Assembly: GCA_003455945.1 (NCBI GenBank) | Contig: DMPQ01000489.1 | Location: 2,728-12,040, forward strand | Origin: Planctomycetaceae bacterium | Lineage (GTDB): Bacteria; Planctomycetota; Planctomycetia; Pirellulales; Pirellulaceae | Length of the DNA stretch: 9,313 nt | Direction of reading: 5' to 3' | Shown: piece by piece, positions 1-6,428 of the stretch | Layout: every line of letters begins with the position of its first letter | How positions within the stretch are numbered: position 1 is the first letter of the stretch | Notes under the pieces: model-generated | Databases searched by the model: none | Seen by the model: only the letters and a program-made list of their open reading frames with translations | Told to the model about the DNA's origin: nothing | Translations under genes and position numbers: made by a program

Positions 1-904
1 TATGCAGCCGACCGACGGCGGTGTCGAGCGCCAGCGCATCGGCCTGCCACATCGTTCCCTGCATCCGATCCCAATCGCCGGTCGCCGCCTGAAAACCGGC
101 CTGCAGCGCCATTTCGAGTCGTTGTGCTTCGATCTGACGCTCCTGCGCCCGGATCTCCGCCGGAATCTCGGTCATCGAGTAGTCCGAGGGGCTCCCTTGA
201 GAGCGGTCTTTCTTGGTGACATCGACCAGCCTGACCGGAATCGATTCGCGATCGAAGTCGTACGAAAGCGAGCCGTCCTCGTAACGACCTCGCTCGACAT
301 GCACGATCAGCACGCCTTCGTCCGAGCGGGATTCGAGACGGGCCGATTCGGCGAAGATCGTGCGCGGCGGACTGTCGGCGTCTTCGCGGATCACCACCAT
401 CGGCTGCAGCAGCTCGGTCCCGCGGACGCCGAGAACGTTGAACGAGATCTTGCCGTTGTCGTACCTCCCCTGGTTCCGCAGGATGCCGTAGATCGTCGCT
501 TCGACGCTCTGCAGGACGACTTGATACGCCTTGCTGCGTCCCCAGGAAAAGGCGATGTCGTTCAGCCAGACCGTCACCAGACTCAGCAGCAGGCCGAGCA
601 CGAGCACCGGCACCATGACCGCTCGGGGCGGAATCCCCATCCCCTTGAGCGCGATGATCTCGTTGTGGGCGCTCATCCGGCCGTACACCGCACAGACGGC
701 GAAGAGAATCGTTCCCGGAATGGCGAAGCAGAGGGCATGCGGCAGGGTGTAGGGAATCAGCCGGATCACCGCTTCGAAGCCGAGCCCCTGGCGGACTGCC
801 TCGTAGACCAGAAAGACGAGCATCATGAGGGTCGACATCGCGGTGAGCGCGACGAGAAAGACCTTCATCAGCTCGGCAAGCACGTAGCGGGTGAAGATCC
901 CCAT
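1..904 (-). CDS. LptF/LptG-family permease (YjgP/YjgQ), 3' end beyond the window
   Basis: Inner-membrane permease of the LptF/LptG family, which with the LptB ATPase extracts lipopolysaccharide or a related lipid and feeds it to the periplasmic Lpt bridge. Reading starts at ATG 904, with a purine-rich GAAGGAG about 8 bases upstream. About 301 residues are visible; the family usually has about 360-400, so the final membrane helices are missing. The N-terminus (MGIFTRYVLAELMKVFLVAL) runs into a first membrane helix at about residues 8-31. A second helix near 50-73 ends in the family-typical stretch VYGRMSAHNEIIALKGMGI, and a third lies at about 92-115. A soluble, beta-rich periplasmic part follows (GRYDNGKISFNVLG and onward). 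Family assignment is firm, but LptF and LptG cannot be told apart here. It is divergent from the phosphatase gene, so it does not share that transcript. Confidence 0.88.
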   Translation of the reverse strand, partial: MGIFTRYVLAELMKVFLVALTAMSTLMMLVFLVYEAVRQGLGFEAVIRLIPYTLPHALCFAIPGTILFAVCAVYGRMSAHNEIIALKGMGIPPRAVMVPVLVLGLLLSLVTVWLNDIAFSWGRSKAYQVVLQSVEATIYGILRNQGRYDNGKISFNVLGVRGTELLQPMVVIREDADSPPRTIFAESARLESRSDEGVLIVHVERGRYEDGSLSYDFDRESIPVRLVDVTKKDRSQGSPSDYSMTEIPAEIRAQERQIEAQRLEMALQAGFQAATGDWDRMQGTMWQADALALDTAVGRLH

Positions 905-1073
905 CAGGACCGCTCCTTCGGTTCCGTCGGACGCCTCGCTTTCGTCAGGCGTCAGGTCGCTTCGCCGAGGGCGAGCGGATCGACGGGACGGAATCGGGCG
1001 GGGGAATCTACCAAGCAAGACGGCCGCGGGACCAGAGCGATTCTGCCCGGTCTGCCGTATCTCCCGGCTCCGC

Positions 1074-1101
1074 TGGAAGTTACCGGGATCCTCACTAGAA
1101 T
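1074..1101 (+). promoter_or_regulatory. Weak sigma70-like promoter candidate for the PP2C gene
   Basis: A -10-like TAGAAT at 1096-1101 follows a poor -35-like TGGAAG at 1074-1079 with a 16-base spacer. Transcription would begin near 1108, about 64 bases ahead of the chosen phosphatase start. The -10 is good but the -35 matches only half the consensus, so this is a candidate only. The rest of the 905-1171 gap must also hold the leftward permease promoter. The best minus-strand -10 seen there is TAGATT (plus positions 1005-1010), without a convincing -35. Confidence 0.28.
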
Positions 1102-1150
1102 GAGTCGGCGATTTCCCGGTCGGATCGTTCCATCGGGAGGGGGATCCCGG
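1083..1150. repeat. Inverted repeat flanking the PP2C promoter region
   Basis: CCGGGATCC at 1083-1091 is perfectly complementary in reverse to GGATCCCGG at 1142-1150, with 50 bases between. The right copy is itself close to palindromic (GGGATCCC). The pair brackets the candidate -10 at 1096-1101, so it could be a pair of operator half-sites. If transcription starts further upstream, it could instead close a leader hairpin. The base matches are certain; the function is a guess. Confidence 0.35.
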
Positions 1151-1171
1151 CAACGATTCGGCACCGAACGC

Positions 1172-2461
1172 ATGACGCACGATCCGAGCCGCTGGAAAGA
1201 CCAGCTCCAATACGCGGCGATCAGCGACATCGGCATGCGTCGTACGAGCAATCAGGATTCGTACGCGGTCGAGCTGCCGAGCGACGACGAGACGTGGCGG
1301 CGACGGGGGCTGCTCTTTCTGGTGGCCGACGGCATGGGAGCTCATGCGGCCGGCGAATTGGCCAGTCAGCTCGCCGCCGACTCGGTCCCGCACCTGTACT
1401 TCAAGCACCGCGATCTGTCGGCTCCCGAGTCGCTCAAGCGTGCGGTGATCGAGACGAACGCCGAGATCAATCGCAAGGGGCAGGCGAATCTCGACTTCTA
1501 CAAGATGGGGACGACCTGCAGCGTCCTCACGCTCCTGCCTCAGGGAGCGATCGCCGCGCATGTCGGCGACAGTCGCGTCTATCGTCTGCGGCAGGGGACG
1601 TTCGAGCAGCTGACGTTCGATCACAGCCGCTTGTGGCAGCTGCGCGCCGCCGGGCTCAGCCAGCCGGGGACCGAAGCGGACAACGCGATTCCCCGCAACG
1701 AGATCACTCGATCGCTCGGGCCGTTTCCCGATGTCGAGGTCGACGTCGAAGGGCCCTTTCCGGTGCAACGCGGGGACACCTTCCTGCTCTGCAGCGACGG
1801 TCTGGTCGGCGAGGTGGCGGACGAGGAGATCGGAGCGCTGCTGGCGACGCTCGAACCGGAAGAGGCGGTTCGGGCGCTGGTCGACCTGGCGAATCTGCGC
1901 GGCGGGCCGGACAACATCACGGTGATCGTCTGCCGAGTGGTCGGCGACGAGTTAGTGACCGGTCGGACGGCTGCCGAACCGATCACGATCGGCACCCGCC
2001 CGGCAAAGCCGTCGGCAGGAAGCCCGATCCTCTGGGCCGTCGTCATCGCGGCGCTGCTGCTGACCGGATTGATGGCGCTGCTGCAGACTTGGCCGGCGGT
2101 CATCGCCTTCGGTGCGGTGACACTGATCTCCTTCCTCGCCGCGATGATCCGCCAATTCGGCGGCGATATCGGCGGGACGATCGTCGGTGAGGGGCGTCGC
2201 TTCGGCCGCGGCCCCTACACTCGGACTCCGGCCGAGCCGAATCGGTCGTTCGTCGACAAGCTCGCGGCGATGATCGACGAGCTGCGGATGGCGGACGAAG
2301 AGAACTCGTTGAAGCTTGACTTCAGCGCCGTCGACCGCTGGCAATCCGAGGCTCAGGCGGCGGTGAAGGCGGGGGACTTCCGCCGCGCACTGGCCGGACA
2401 GCTCCGGACGATGTCACGCCTGATGGAGCAGCTCCGCGAGCGGCGAGGGGATCGCGGCTGA
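1172..2461 (+). CDS. PP2C-family Ser/Thr protein phosphatase with C-terminal membrane anchor
   Basis: 429-residue PPM/PP2C phosphatase, a metal-dependent enzyme that removes phosphate from Ser/Thr proteins. The catalytic domain spans about residues 12-256. Metal-site aspartates are visible in order: D29 (SNQDS), D53 (VADGMG), D209 (CSDGL) and D247 (GGPDNIT), with the typical AHVGDSRVYRL at 129-139. The usual DGMGGHxxGE reads DGMGAHAAGE. After a linker, two membrane helices lie at about 285-306 and 308-327. A cytoplasmic helical tail (about 360-425) of no known function follows. ATG 1172 was chosen because homology to the PP2C fold begins soon after it; no good Shine-Dalgarno is seen. An in-frame ATG at 1100 would add 24 poorly conserved residues and would overlap the candidate -10. 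No Ser/Thr kinase gene is nearby, so the substrate is unknown. Confidence 0.9.
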   Translation: MTHDPSRWKDQLQYAAISDIGMRRTSNQDSYAVELPSDDETWRRRGLLFLVADGMGAHAAGELASQLAADSVPHLYFKHRDLSAPESLKRAVIETNAEINRKGQANLDFYKMGTTCSVLTLLPQGAIAAHVGDSRVYRLRQGTFEQLTFDHSRLWQLRAAGLSQPGTEADNAIPRNEITRSLGPFPDVEVDVEGPFPVQRGDTFLLCSDGLVGEVADEEIGALLATLEPEEAVRALVDLANLRGGPDNITVIVCRVVGDELVTGRTAAEPITIGTRPAKPSAGSPILWAVVIAALLLTGLMALLQTWPAVIAFGAVTLISFLAAMIRQFGGDIGGTIVGEGRRFGRGPYTRTPAEPNRSFVDKLAAMIDELRMADEENSLKLDFSAVDRWQSEAQAAVKAGDFRRALAGQLRTMSRLMEQLRERRGDRG

Positions 2462-2592
2462 GGGGGAGCGGGGCCGGCGCTGGTCGGCTCGCACGCGGCT
2501 GCCGATCGCTCTTCGATCGTTCGACGCTTGCGGCTGGGGAGCCTTCTAGCTGCGGGGCGTCGCGAGCTCGAACGCTCGCTTCGGAATCGAGC

Positions 2593-2621
2593 TTGCCCCC
2601 TCGGTCCCGCCTCCGTATTCT
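2593..2621 (+). promoter_or_regulatory. Sigma70-like promoter candidate for the PEGA lipoprotein gene
   Basis: TTGCCC (2593-2598) and TATTCT (2616-2621) each match four of six consensus bases and are separated by an ideal 17 bases. A transcript would start near 2628 and carry an 80-odd-base leader. The -35 is touched by the right arm of an inverted repeat, AGCTCGA (2565-2571) and TCGAGCT (2587-2593), which might be an operator. The rest of the 2462-2592 gap holds only GC-rich sequence, including CGATCG twice at 2503-2508 and 2514-2519. No T-tract terminator for the upstream phosphatase gene is visible. Confidence 0.4.
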
Positions 2622-2643
2622 CCCTCGCGCCCTGCGCCCCGAG

Positions 2644-2671
2644 CGGCGCAGCGCCGTTCGTGCGCCGGCGC
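2644..2671 (+). repeat. GC-rich hairpin pair in the PEGA gene leader, with a GCGCAGCG core
   Basis: CGGCG (2644-2648) and CGCCG (2652-2656) form a stem around a CAG loop. They are followed by the perfect palindrome GCGCCGGCGC at 2662-2671. The core GCGCAGCG (2646-2653) recurs in hairpins at 4515-4527 (minus strand) and 8434-8460. It lies in the probable untranslated leader of the lipoprotein gene. It may be a short dispersed palindromic element or ordinary GC-rich leader structure. Confidence 0.4.
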
Positions 2672-2710
2672 GGACGGACGAACCGATCGACGTGCGCGTG
2701 GAGAGGCGGG

Positions 2711-3151
2711 ATGAGGACCGTAGCGTTGGCTCGAATCGGGCTCCTGCTGGCGGTGTCGTGCGCCTCGATCGGCTGCGTGCATCGCCGTCTGACGATCCGT
2801 AGTTTTCCCGAGGGAGCGGTCGCGTATGTCGACGATCAGGAGATCGGCGTGACGCCGGTCTCGACGCCGTTCACGCATTACGGCACGCGAACCGTCCGGC
2901 TGGAAAAGGACGGCTTCGAGACGGTCGAGGTGGACGAGCGCGTCGATGCTCCGTGGTACCTGACCCCGCCGCTCGACTTCTTCGTCGAGAACTTCTGGCC
3001 GCGCGAGATACGGGACGAGCGAGTGGTCGACGTCGAGATGGTTCCGCTCCGAACCGTCCCTCAGAACGAAGTGATCGATCGTGCCGAGCAATTGCGGCGT
3101 CAGACGCAGCAAGGGGTGATCGTCCCTCGCGCTTCCGCGGCCGGCAACTGA
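2711..3151 (+). CDS. PEGA-domain lipoprotein
   Basis: 146-residue predicted lipoprotein. The N-terminus has basic residues (MRTVALAR), a hydrophobic core (IGLLLAV) and a lipobox-like SIGC with the lipidated cysteine at position 22. Serine at -3 is less usual than leucine. Residues about 26-77 form a PEGA domain: LTIRSFPEGAVAYVDDQEIG, then TPVSTPF, GTRTVRLEKDGFE. This small beta-rich module is common in surface and envelope proteins. An aromatic stretch follows (PWYLTPPLDFFVENFWPREI, 81-100), and then a polar tail. ATG 2711 has GGAG seven bases upstream, and the signal peptide starts there. Upstream in-frame codons give only low-complexity arginine-rich sequence. The gene stands alone, convergent with the mla genes. 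Envelope location is well supported, but the exact role is unknown. Confidence 0.87.
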   Translation: MRTVALARIGLLLAVSCASIGCVHRRLTIRSFPEGAVAYVDDQEIGVTPVSTPFTHYGTRTVRLEKDGFETVEVDERVDAPWYLTPPLDFFVENFWPREIRDERVVDVEMVPLRTVPQNEVIDRAEQLRRQTQQGVIVPRASAAGN

Positions 3152-3184
3152 TCCTCGATTGCCGATCTCCGCACCGTTCCCCGT

Positions 3185-3243
3185 ACCGTTCGCGAGGCCC
3201 GAGCCGACCGAGTCGGCTCGCGAAAGGTCCCTTCGCGAACGGT
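3185..3243. terminator. Nested inverted repeats between convergent genes, possible bidirectional terminator
   Basis: An 11-base outer repeat, ACCGTTCGCGA (3185-3195) and TCGCGAACGGT (3233-3243), encloses a 9-base inner hairpin. The inner arms are CGAGCCGAC (3200-3208) and GTCGGCTCG (3212-3220) with a CGA loop. A competing pair, TTCGCGAG (3189-3196) and CTCGCGAA (3217-3224), shares bases with both. The PEGA gene ends 33 bases to the left and mlaD ends 47 bases to the right, so both transcripts run into it. There is no T-tract on either side, so it is not a textbook intrinsic terminator. It could be a structure-only terminator or a protein-binding site. Confidence 0.5.
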
Positions 3244-3250
3244 TTCGGTC

Positions 3251-3272
3251 GACGATCGATCCGTCGATCGAC
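3251..3272 (-). terminator. Hairpin just past the mlaD stop, candidate 3' end of the mla transcript
   Basis: GACGATCGA (3251-3259) and TCGATCGAC (3264-3272) pair at eight of nine positions around a TCCG loop. The structure begins 18 bases beyond the mlaD stop codon on the minus strand, a usual place for a transcript end. No T-rich tract follows it in that direction. The arms are built from CGATCG, which is frequent throughout this window, and this lowers its significance. Confidence 0.35.
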
Positions 3273-3290
3273 TCGCCGAGCCACGATCGC

Positions 3291-4448
3291 TCATTCGTAG
3301 AGCACGGGGAGCGTGGTCTTCGGGCCGCCGCCGTCGGCGCCGCGGTCGAACGCGCCTCGCACCACGACTCCCGGATCCCGATTGAGCTTGTCGGCGAAGC
3401 CGCGCAGGTCATTGACCAGCGGTCGCATGCGGAGCGTGATGTCCTCGACGTTGGCGGCGGTCCCGACCAATCGCTCGTACAGTTCGGGATCGTGAACCAG
3501 CAGGCCGAGTGAGCCCTGACTATCGTTGAGCGAACGGGTAAAGGTCTCGAGTTCGCCGGCGAGCGTGTTGACCTTGGCGAGGGTGGCGCGGATTTCGGCG
3601 GCGAACTCGTCGCCGTTCTCGCCGAGCGCTTCGGTGAACGGTTCCAGGTTCGCGAGATTCCTGTCGGCTCGTTCGCCGACCGTGCCGAACCGATCGATGG
3701 TGGAGCGCGCCTGTTCGAGCGTGCTGCGCGCTTCCGCGACGAGTTGCGGGAGTTCGTCGAGCGAGGTGCGGATCTTGGTCTTCATCCCTTCGTCGCCGAC
3801 GATGTCGTTGACGTTGACCAGGATCTTGTCGAAGTTCGCGATCGCCGTCTCGGCTCGCGACGTCGCTCGTCGCAGGTCGGCGAAGAACTGCCGGAACTCG
3901 CTGTCGTCTTCGCCGAGGGCGTTGTTGACTCGCCGCGAGACCGAAGCGATCTCCTCGCTGGTCAGTCGAATCGCGTCGCCGGCGTCGCGGATCGAGGTGA
4001 AGGCCTGCTCGACCGAGTCCTTCATGTCGACGACCATCTCGAGGACTTCCTGGCTGCGTGGTCCGACCTTGATCTGCCGAACGCTGTCGCCGTCCTGCAG
4101 CAGGTCCCCTCGCTCGATTCCCTGAACGAAGTTCAGCGTCGTGTCGCCCGCGAGCGGTGAGCTGAGGAACTCGCAGACCTCGCCGCCGAAGACCTTTTCT
4201 CCCTGATCGATCTGCAGCGTCAGCAGGACGCCGTCCTCCTGCGTTTCGATCCCCGAGACGCGGCCGATGCGGATGCCGTTCTTCATGATCGGCGTCCCCT
4301 TCGAGACGCCGGGAGCCATGTCGGTCTTGAGGAAGAGCGAGTACTTCGCCTTGAACCCCTCGCCGAAGTAGAGAACGAGAATGATGCCGATGCAGACCGA
4401 GGCGACGACGACGATGCCGACTCGAAACTGGATGATCCGTTCTTCCAT
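3291..4448 (-). CDS. mlaD: MlaD-like MCE-domain protein with long helical tail
   Basis: 385-residue substrate-binding component of an MCE lipid transporter, anchored in the inner membrane and facing the periplasm. It starts MEERIIQFRVG, typical of the family. One membrane helix covers about residues 9-28. A single MCE domain spans about 36-115 (MAPGVSKGTPIMKNGIRIGR and LAGDTTLNFVQG). Residues about 125-360 are mostly charged, heptad-like helix. Near the end come two patterns often seen in MCE tails, GSLGLLVHDPELYERL (312-327) and LNRDPGVVVRGAF (355-367). E. coli MlaD is about 183 residues, so the tail is long. ATG 4448 has GAGGAG about nine bases upstream. A TTG at 4532 overlapping the mlaF stop would add 28 charged, unconserved residues and was not chosen. 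It is the last gene of the mla block, 80 bases after mlaF. Confidence 0.9.
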   Translation of the reverse strand: MEERIIQFRVGIVVVASVCIGIILVLYFGEGFKAKYSLFLKTDMAPGVSKGTPIMKNGIRIGRVSGIETQEDGVLLTLQIDQGEKVFGGEVCEFLSSPLAGDTTLNFVQGIERGDLLQDGDSVRQIKVGPRSQEVLEMVVDMKDSVEQAFTSIRDAGDAIRLTSEEIASVSRRVNNALGEDDSEFRQFFADLRRATSRAETAIANFDKILVNVNDIVGDEGMKTKIRTSLDELPQLVAEARSTLEQARSTIDRFGTVGERADRNLANLEPFTEALGENGDEFAAEIRATLAKVNTLAGELETFTRSLNDSQGSLGLLVHDPELYERLVGTAANVEDITLRMRPLVNDLRGFADKLNRDPGVVVRGAFDRGADGGGPKTTLPVLYE

Positions 4449-4514
4449 GATCGTTCGCTCCTCGGTCGATTGGCGATCTCGTCCGCGTCCTTGCCGGGCG
4501 ACCTGGATCGCACC

Positions 4515-4527
4515 GTCGCTGCGCGAC
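4515..4527 (-). repeat. Small hairpin in the mlaF-mlaD gap, with a GCGCAGCG core
   Basis: On the minus strand, GTCGC and GCGAC pair around a GCA loop just after the mlaF stop codon. The core GCGCAGCG (plus positions 4517-4524) also occurs in the hairpins at 2644-2656 and 8434-8460. In this 80-base gap it could act as a processing or attenuation hairpin between mlaF and mlaD. It could equally be a copy of a short dispersed palindrome. Confidence 0.35.
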
Positions 4528-4528
4528 C

Positions 4529-5410
4529 TCAATCGCGTCCTTCCTGCTGCATCTCGCTGAGTCGTTGACCGGCTTCACCGGCGACGAACTGCCGGACGCG
4601 ACGATCCCGGACCGATTCCAGCCGGTCGGGGCGTCCGTCGTAGATCATCTGCGGTTCGTCCTCGTCCAGGCGCGCGATCGGATAGAGCATCACGACGCGA
4701 TCGGGGACCTTCCGTGCGGTCGTCATGTCGTGAGTCACGACGATCCCCGTGACGGTATATCGGTGGCGCGTCCGGAGCATCAGCTCGTTGATGACGTCGC
4801 TCATGATCGGATCGAGGCCGGTCGTCGGCTCGTCGTACAGCACCACCTCGGGATTCAGCACCAGCGCTCGCGCCAGGCCGACTCGCTTTCGCATGCCCCC
4901 GGAGAGCTCCGCCGGCTTCTTGGCGAGGACCGAGCGCGGGAGTCCGACTTCGGCCAATCGCGCCGCGACGACATCGTCGATCTGAGCGGGCGAGAGGTCG
5001 GCGTGCTGTCGCAGCGGAAAGGCGATGTTCTGGCCGACGGTCATCGAGTCGAAGAGGGCGGCGTTCTGAAAGACGTAGCCGAAGCGGATCCGGACTCGGG
5101 CCAGCGACTTTTCGTCGAGGGTCGCCAGATCGACGCCGTCGAAGAAGACCTGCCCTTCGGTCGGACGGATCAGGCCGATCACCGTCTTCATCAGCACGCT
5201 CTTGCCGCATCCGCTCTCGCCGATCACCGCCAGAGTCTGGCCGGCCGGGATCGCGAGGTCGAGGTTCCGCAGCACGGTCTGCTTGCCGAAGCGGATCGTC
5301 ACGCCGCGCAGTTCGATCAGGGCGTCGGTCGCGTTGCGCAGCGAGGCGCCGGCAGCGGAGTCGCTCGCCGGGGTATCGTTCTCGGGATTCGGATCGTCGG
5401 CTCGGTTCAT
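4529..5410 (-). CDS. mlaF: MlaF-like ABC transporter ATPase for lipid transport
   Basis: 293-residue cytoplasmic ATPase that powers an MlaE-type permease. All ABC motifs are present: Walker A GESGCGKS (64-71), Q-loop glutamine 115 (YVFQNAALFDSMTV, characteristic of the MlaF/Mkl branch), signature LSGGMRKRVGLARAL (169-183), Walker B VVLYDEPTTGLDP (189-201) and switch histidine 227 (VVTHDM). The first ~30 residues are a polar, probably disordered extension not usual in E. coli MlaF. ATG 5410 lies one base after the mlaE stop and has no clear Shine-Dalgarno, so translation is probably coupled to mlaE. mlaD follows on the same strand. No STAS-domain gene (mlaB) is adjacent. Family assignment is firm; the transported lipid is not shown by the sequence. 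Confidence 0.93.
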   Translation of the reverse strand: MNRADDPNPENDTPASDSAAGASLRNATDALIELRGVTIRFGKQTVLRNLDLAIPAGQTLAVIGESGCGKSVLMKTVIGLIRPTEGQVFFDGVDLATLDEKSLARVRIRFGYVFQNAALFDSMTVGQNIAFPLRQHADLSPAQIDDVVAARLAEVGLPRSVLAKKPAELSGGMRKRVGLARALVLNPEVVLYDEPTTGLDPIMSDVINELMLRTRHRYTVTGIVVTHDMTTARKVPDRVVMLYPIARLDEDEPQMIYDGRPDRLESVRDRRVRQFVAGEAGQRLSEMQQEGRD

Positions 5411-5411
5411 T

Positions 5412-6284
5412 TCAGAGCAGCCGGGCCTGATCGGGCCACAACGTCTTGTAGATCGCTTCGAGCTGGACGTTCATCACCAGATCGAGGATCAGGATGATGA
5501 CGAACGAGTAGACGAAGCTCGCGGTCGCCGCTCGACCGACCCCTTCGGCTCCGGCACCGCAGTAGAACCCCTGATAGCAGGCGACCAGCGCGATCGTCGC
5601 GCCGAACAGCAGGCTCTTGAACAGCCCCGAGAAGATGTCGAAGTTCATCACGTAGTCGGCGGAGTTCGACCAGTAGTGGTGAAAGTCGATCCGGAAGACG
5701 TAGACGCTGAAGGTGTGACCGCCGAAGACCCCCATGAAGTCCGCCATGATCGTCAGGACGGGGATCAGCAGCAGACAGGCAAGCAACCGCGGCACGACCA
5801 GGTAGTAGATCGGGTTGGCTCCCATGCAGGCGAGCGCATCGATCTGTTCGGTGACTCGCATCGTTCCCAGCTCGGCCGCCATCGCGCTGCCGACTCGCCC
5901 TGCCAGCATCGTCGCGGCGAGCACCGGGCCGAGTTCGCTGACGAGCGATTTGTTGATGACCGCTCCCAGACGCGTCTCGAGATGCATCGCCTCGAACTGG
6001 CCGTAGCTGTGGACGGCCAGCACCATGCCGATGAACGTCCCGGTCAGCGCGACGACCGGCAGGCTGAGCACGCCGACTTGATAGAACGCCGGCCAGATCG
6101 TCTCGGGCTTCGGCATGCGCGTCAGCAGCCAGGCGAGCGTTTCGACAATGAACATGGTGAACCGCCCGACATCGACCAGCGAGTCGATGACGACGCGTCC
6201 CCAGTCGGCCACCCAGTCGGCCAACGCTCGCGACAGCCCCCCTGAGGAAGAGGCGGGTCGTTCGATATCCGCCGCTCGACTCAT
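5412..6284 (-). CDS. mlaE: MlaE-family ABC transporter permease
   Basis: 290-residue inner-membrane permease that pairs with MlaF and carries lipid to MlaD. The conserved MlaE core is clear: SELGPVLAATMLAGRVGSAM (116-135), then AAELGTMRVTEQIDALACMG (136-155) and LVVPRLLA (162-169). Hydrophobic helices lie at about 40-55, 70-92, 165-190, 217-240 and 258-275. The N-terminal ~30 residues are polar and probably cytoplasmic. ATG 6284 (MSRAADIERP) was chosen, with a moderate GGAAG six bases upstream. A GTG at 6320 would add 12 arginine-rich residues; it has a stronger GGGAGG but at short spacing and inside a possible hairpin. mlaF begins one base after the stop, so the two are almost certainly one transcript. 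Confidence 0.92.
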   Translation of the reverse strand: MSRAADIERPASSSGGLSRALADWVADWGRVVIDSLVDVGRFTMFIVETLAWLLTRMPKPETIWPAFYQVGVLSLPVVALTGTFIGMVLAVHSYGQFEAMHLETRLGAVINKSLVSELGPVLAATMLAGRVGSAMAAELGTMRVTEQIDALACMGANPIYYLVVPRLLACLLLIPVLTIMADFMGVFGGHTFSVYVFRIDFHHYWSNSADYVMNFDIFSGLFKSLLFGATIALVACYQGFYCGAGAEGVGRAATASFVYSFVIILILDLVMNVQLEAIYKTLWPDQARLL

Positions 6285-6323
6285 TTCGCGCTTCCGCCGG
6301 ACGGTACGACGACCGTGCACAGG

Positions 6324-6358
6324 ACCTCCCTGCCGTCGGAGAGGATCGGTCGGGAGGT
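6324..6358 (-). promoter_or_regulatory. Leader hairpin able to mask a ribosome-binding site ahead of mlaE
   Basis: On the minus strand, ACCTCCC (6358-6352) is perfectly complementary to GGGAGGT (6330-6324), which sits four bases before the GTG at 6320. Pairing would hide that Shine-Dalgarno; the upstream arm mimics the anti-Shine-Dalgarno end of 16S rRNA. The loop is 21 bases and contains a further short CGG/CCG pairing. This lies in the 108-144-base gap between the kinase stop and mlaE, where no clear promoter or T-tract terminator was seen. The complementarity is certain; a regulatory effect is inferred. Confidence 0.4.
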
Positions 6359-6428
6359 TTCGGCAGCTTGAGTCGATCTTGCCGGTCGTGTCGACCTTGT
6401 CGATTTCGGTCGGTTCGAGGGGGGCGAC

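Noticed and set aside
2..1171. Very long plus-strand open frame continuous with the PP2C frame, which would give an 819-residue protein
   Set aside because: Its first ~390 residues are arginine/aspartate/histidine-rich low-complexity sequence antisense to a clear LptF/LptG permease. The phosphatase homology begins only after ATG 1172.
2546..3412. 288-codon minus-strand open frame that could seem to extend leftward past mlaD
   Set aside because: It covers the PEGA gene in antisense, overlaps the end of mlaD in another frame and is arginine/serine-rich low-complexity sequence.
4449..4532. Extended MlaD start at TTG 4532 overlapping the mlaF stop
   Set aside because: The extra 28 residues are charged and unlike any MCE N-terminus. 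ATG 4448 has GAGGAG at good spacing and gives the family-typical MEERIIQFRVG.
5202..6245. 347-codon plus-strand open frame across mlaE and mlaF
   Set aside because: It is antisense to two firm transporter genes and rich in Asp, Arg and Gln with no fold; a composition shadow.
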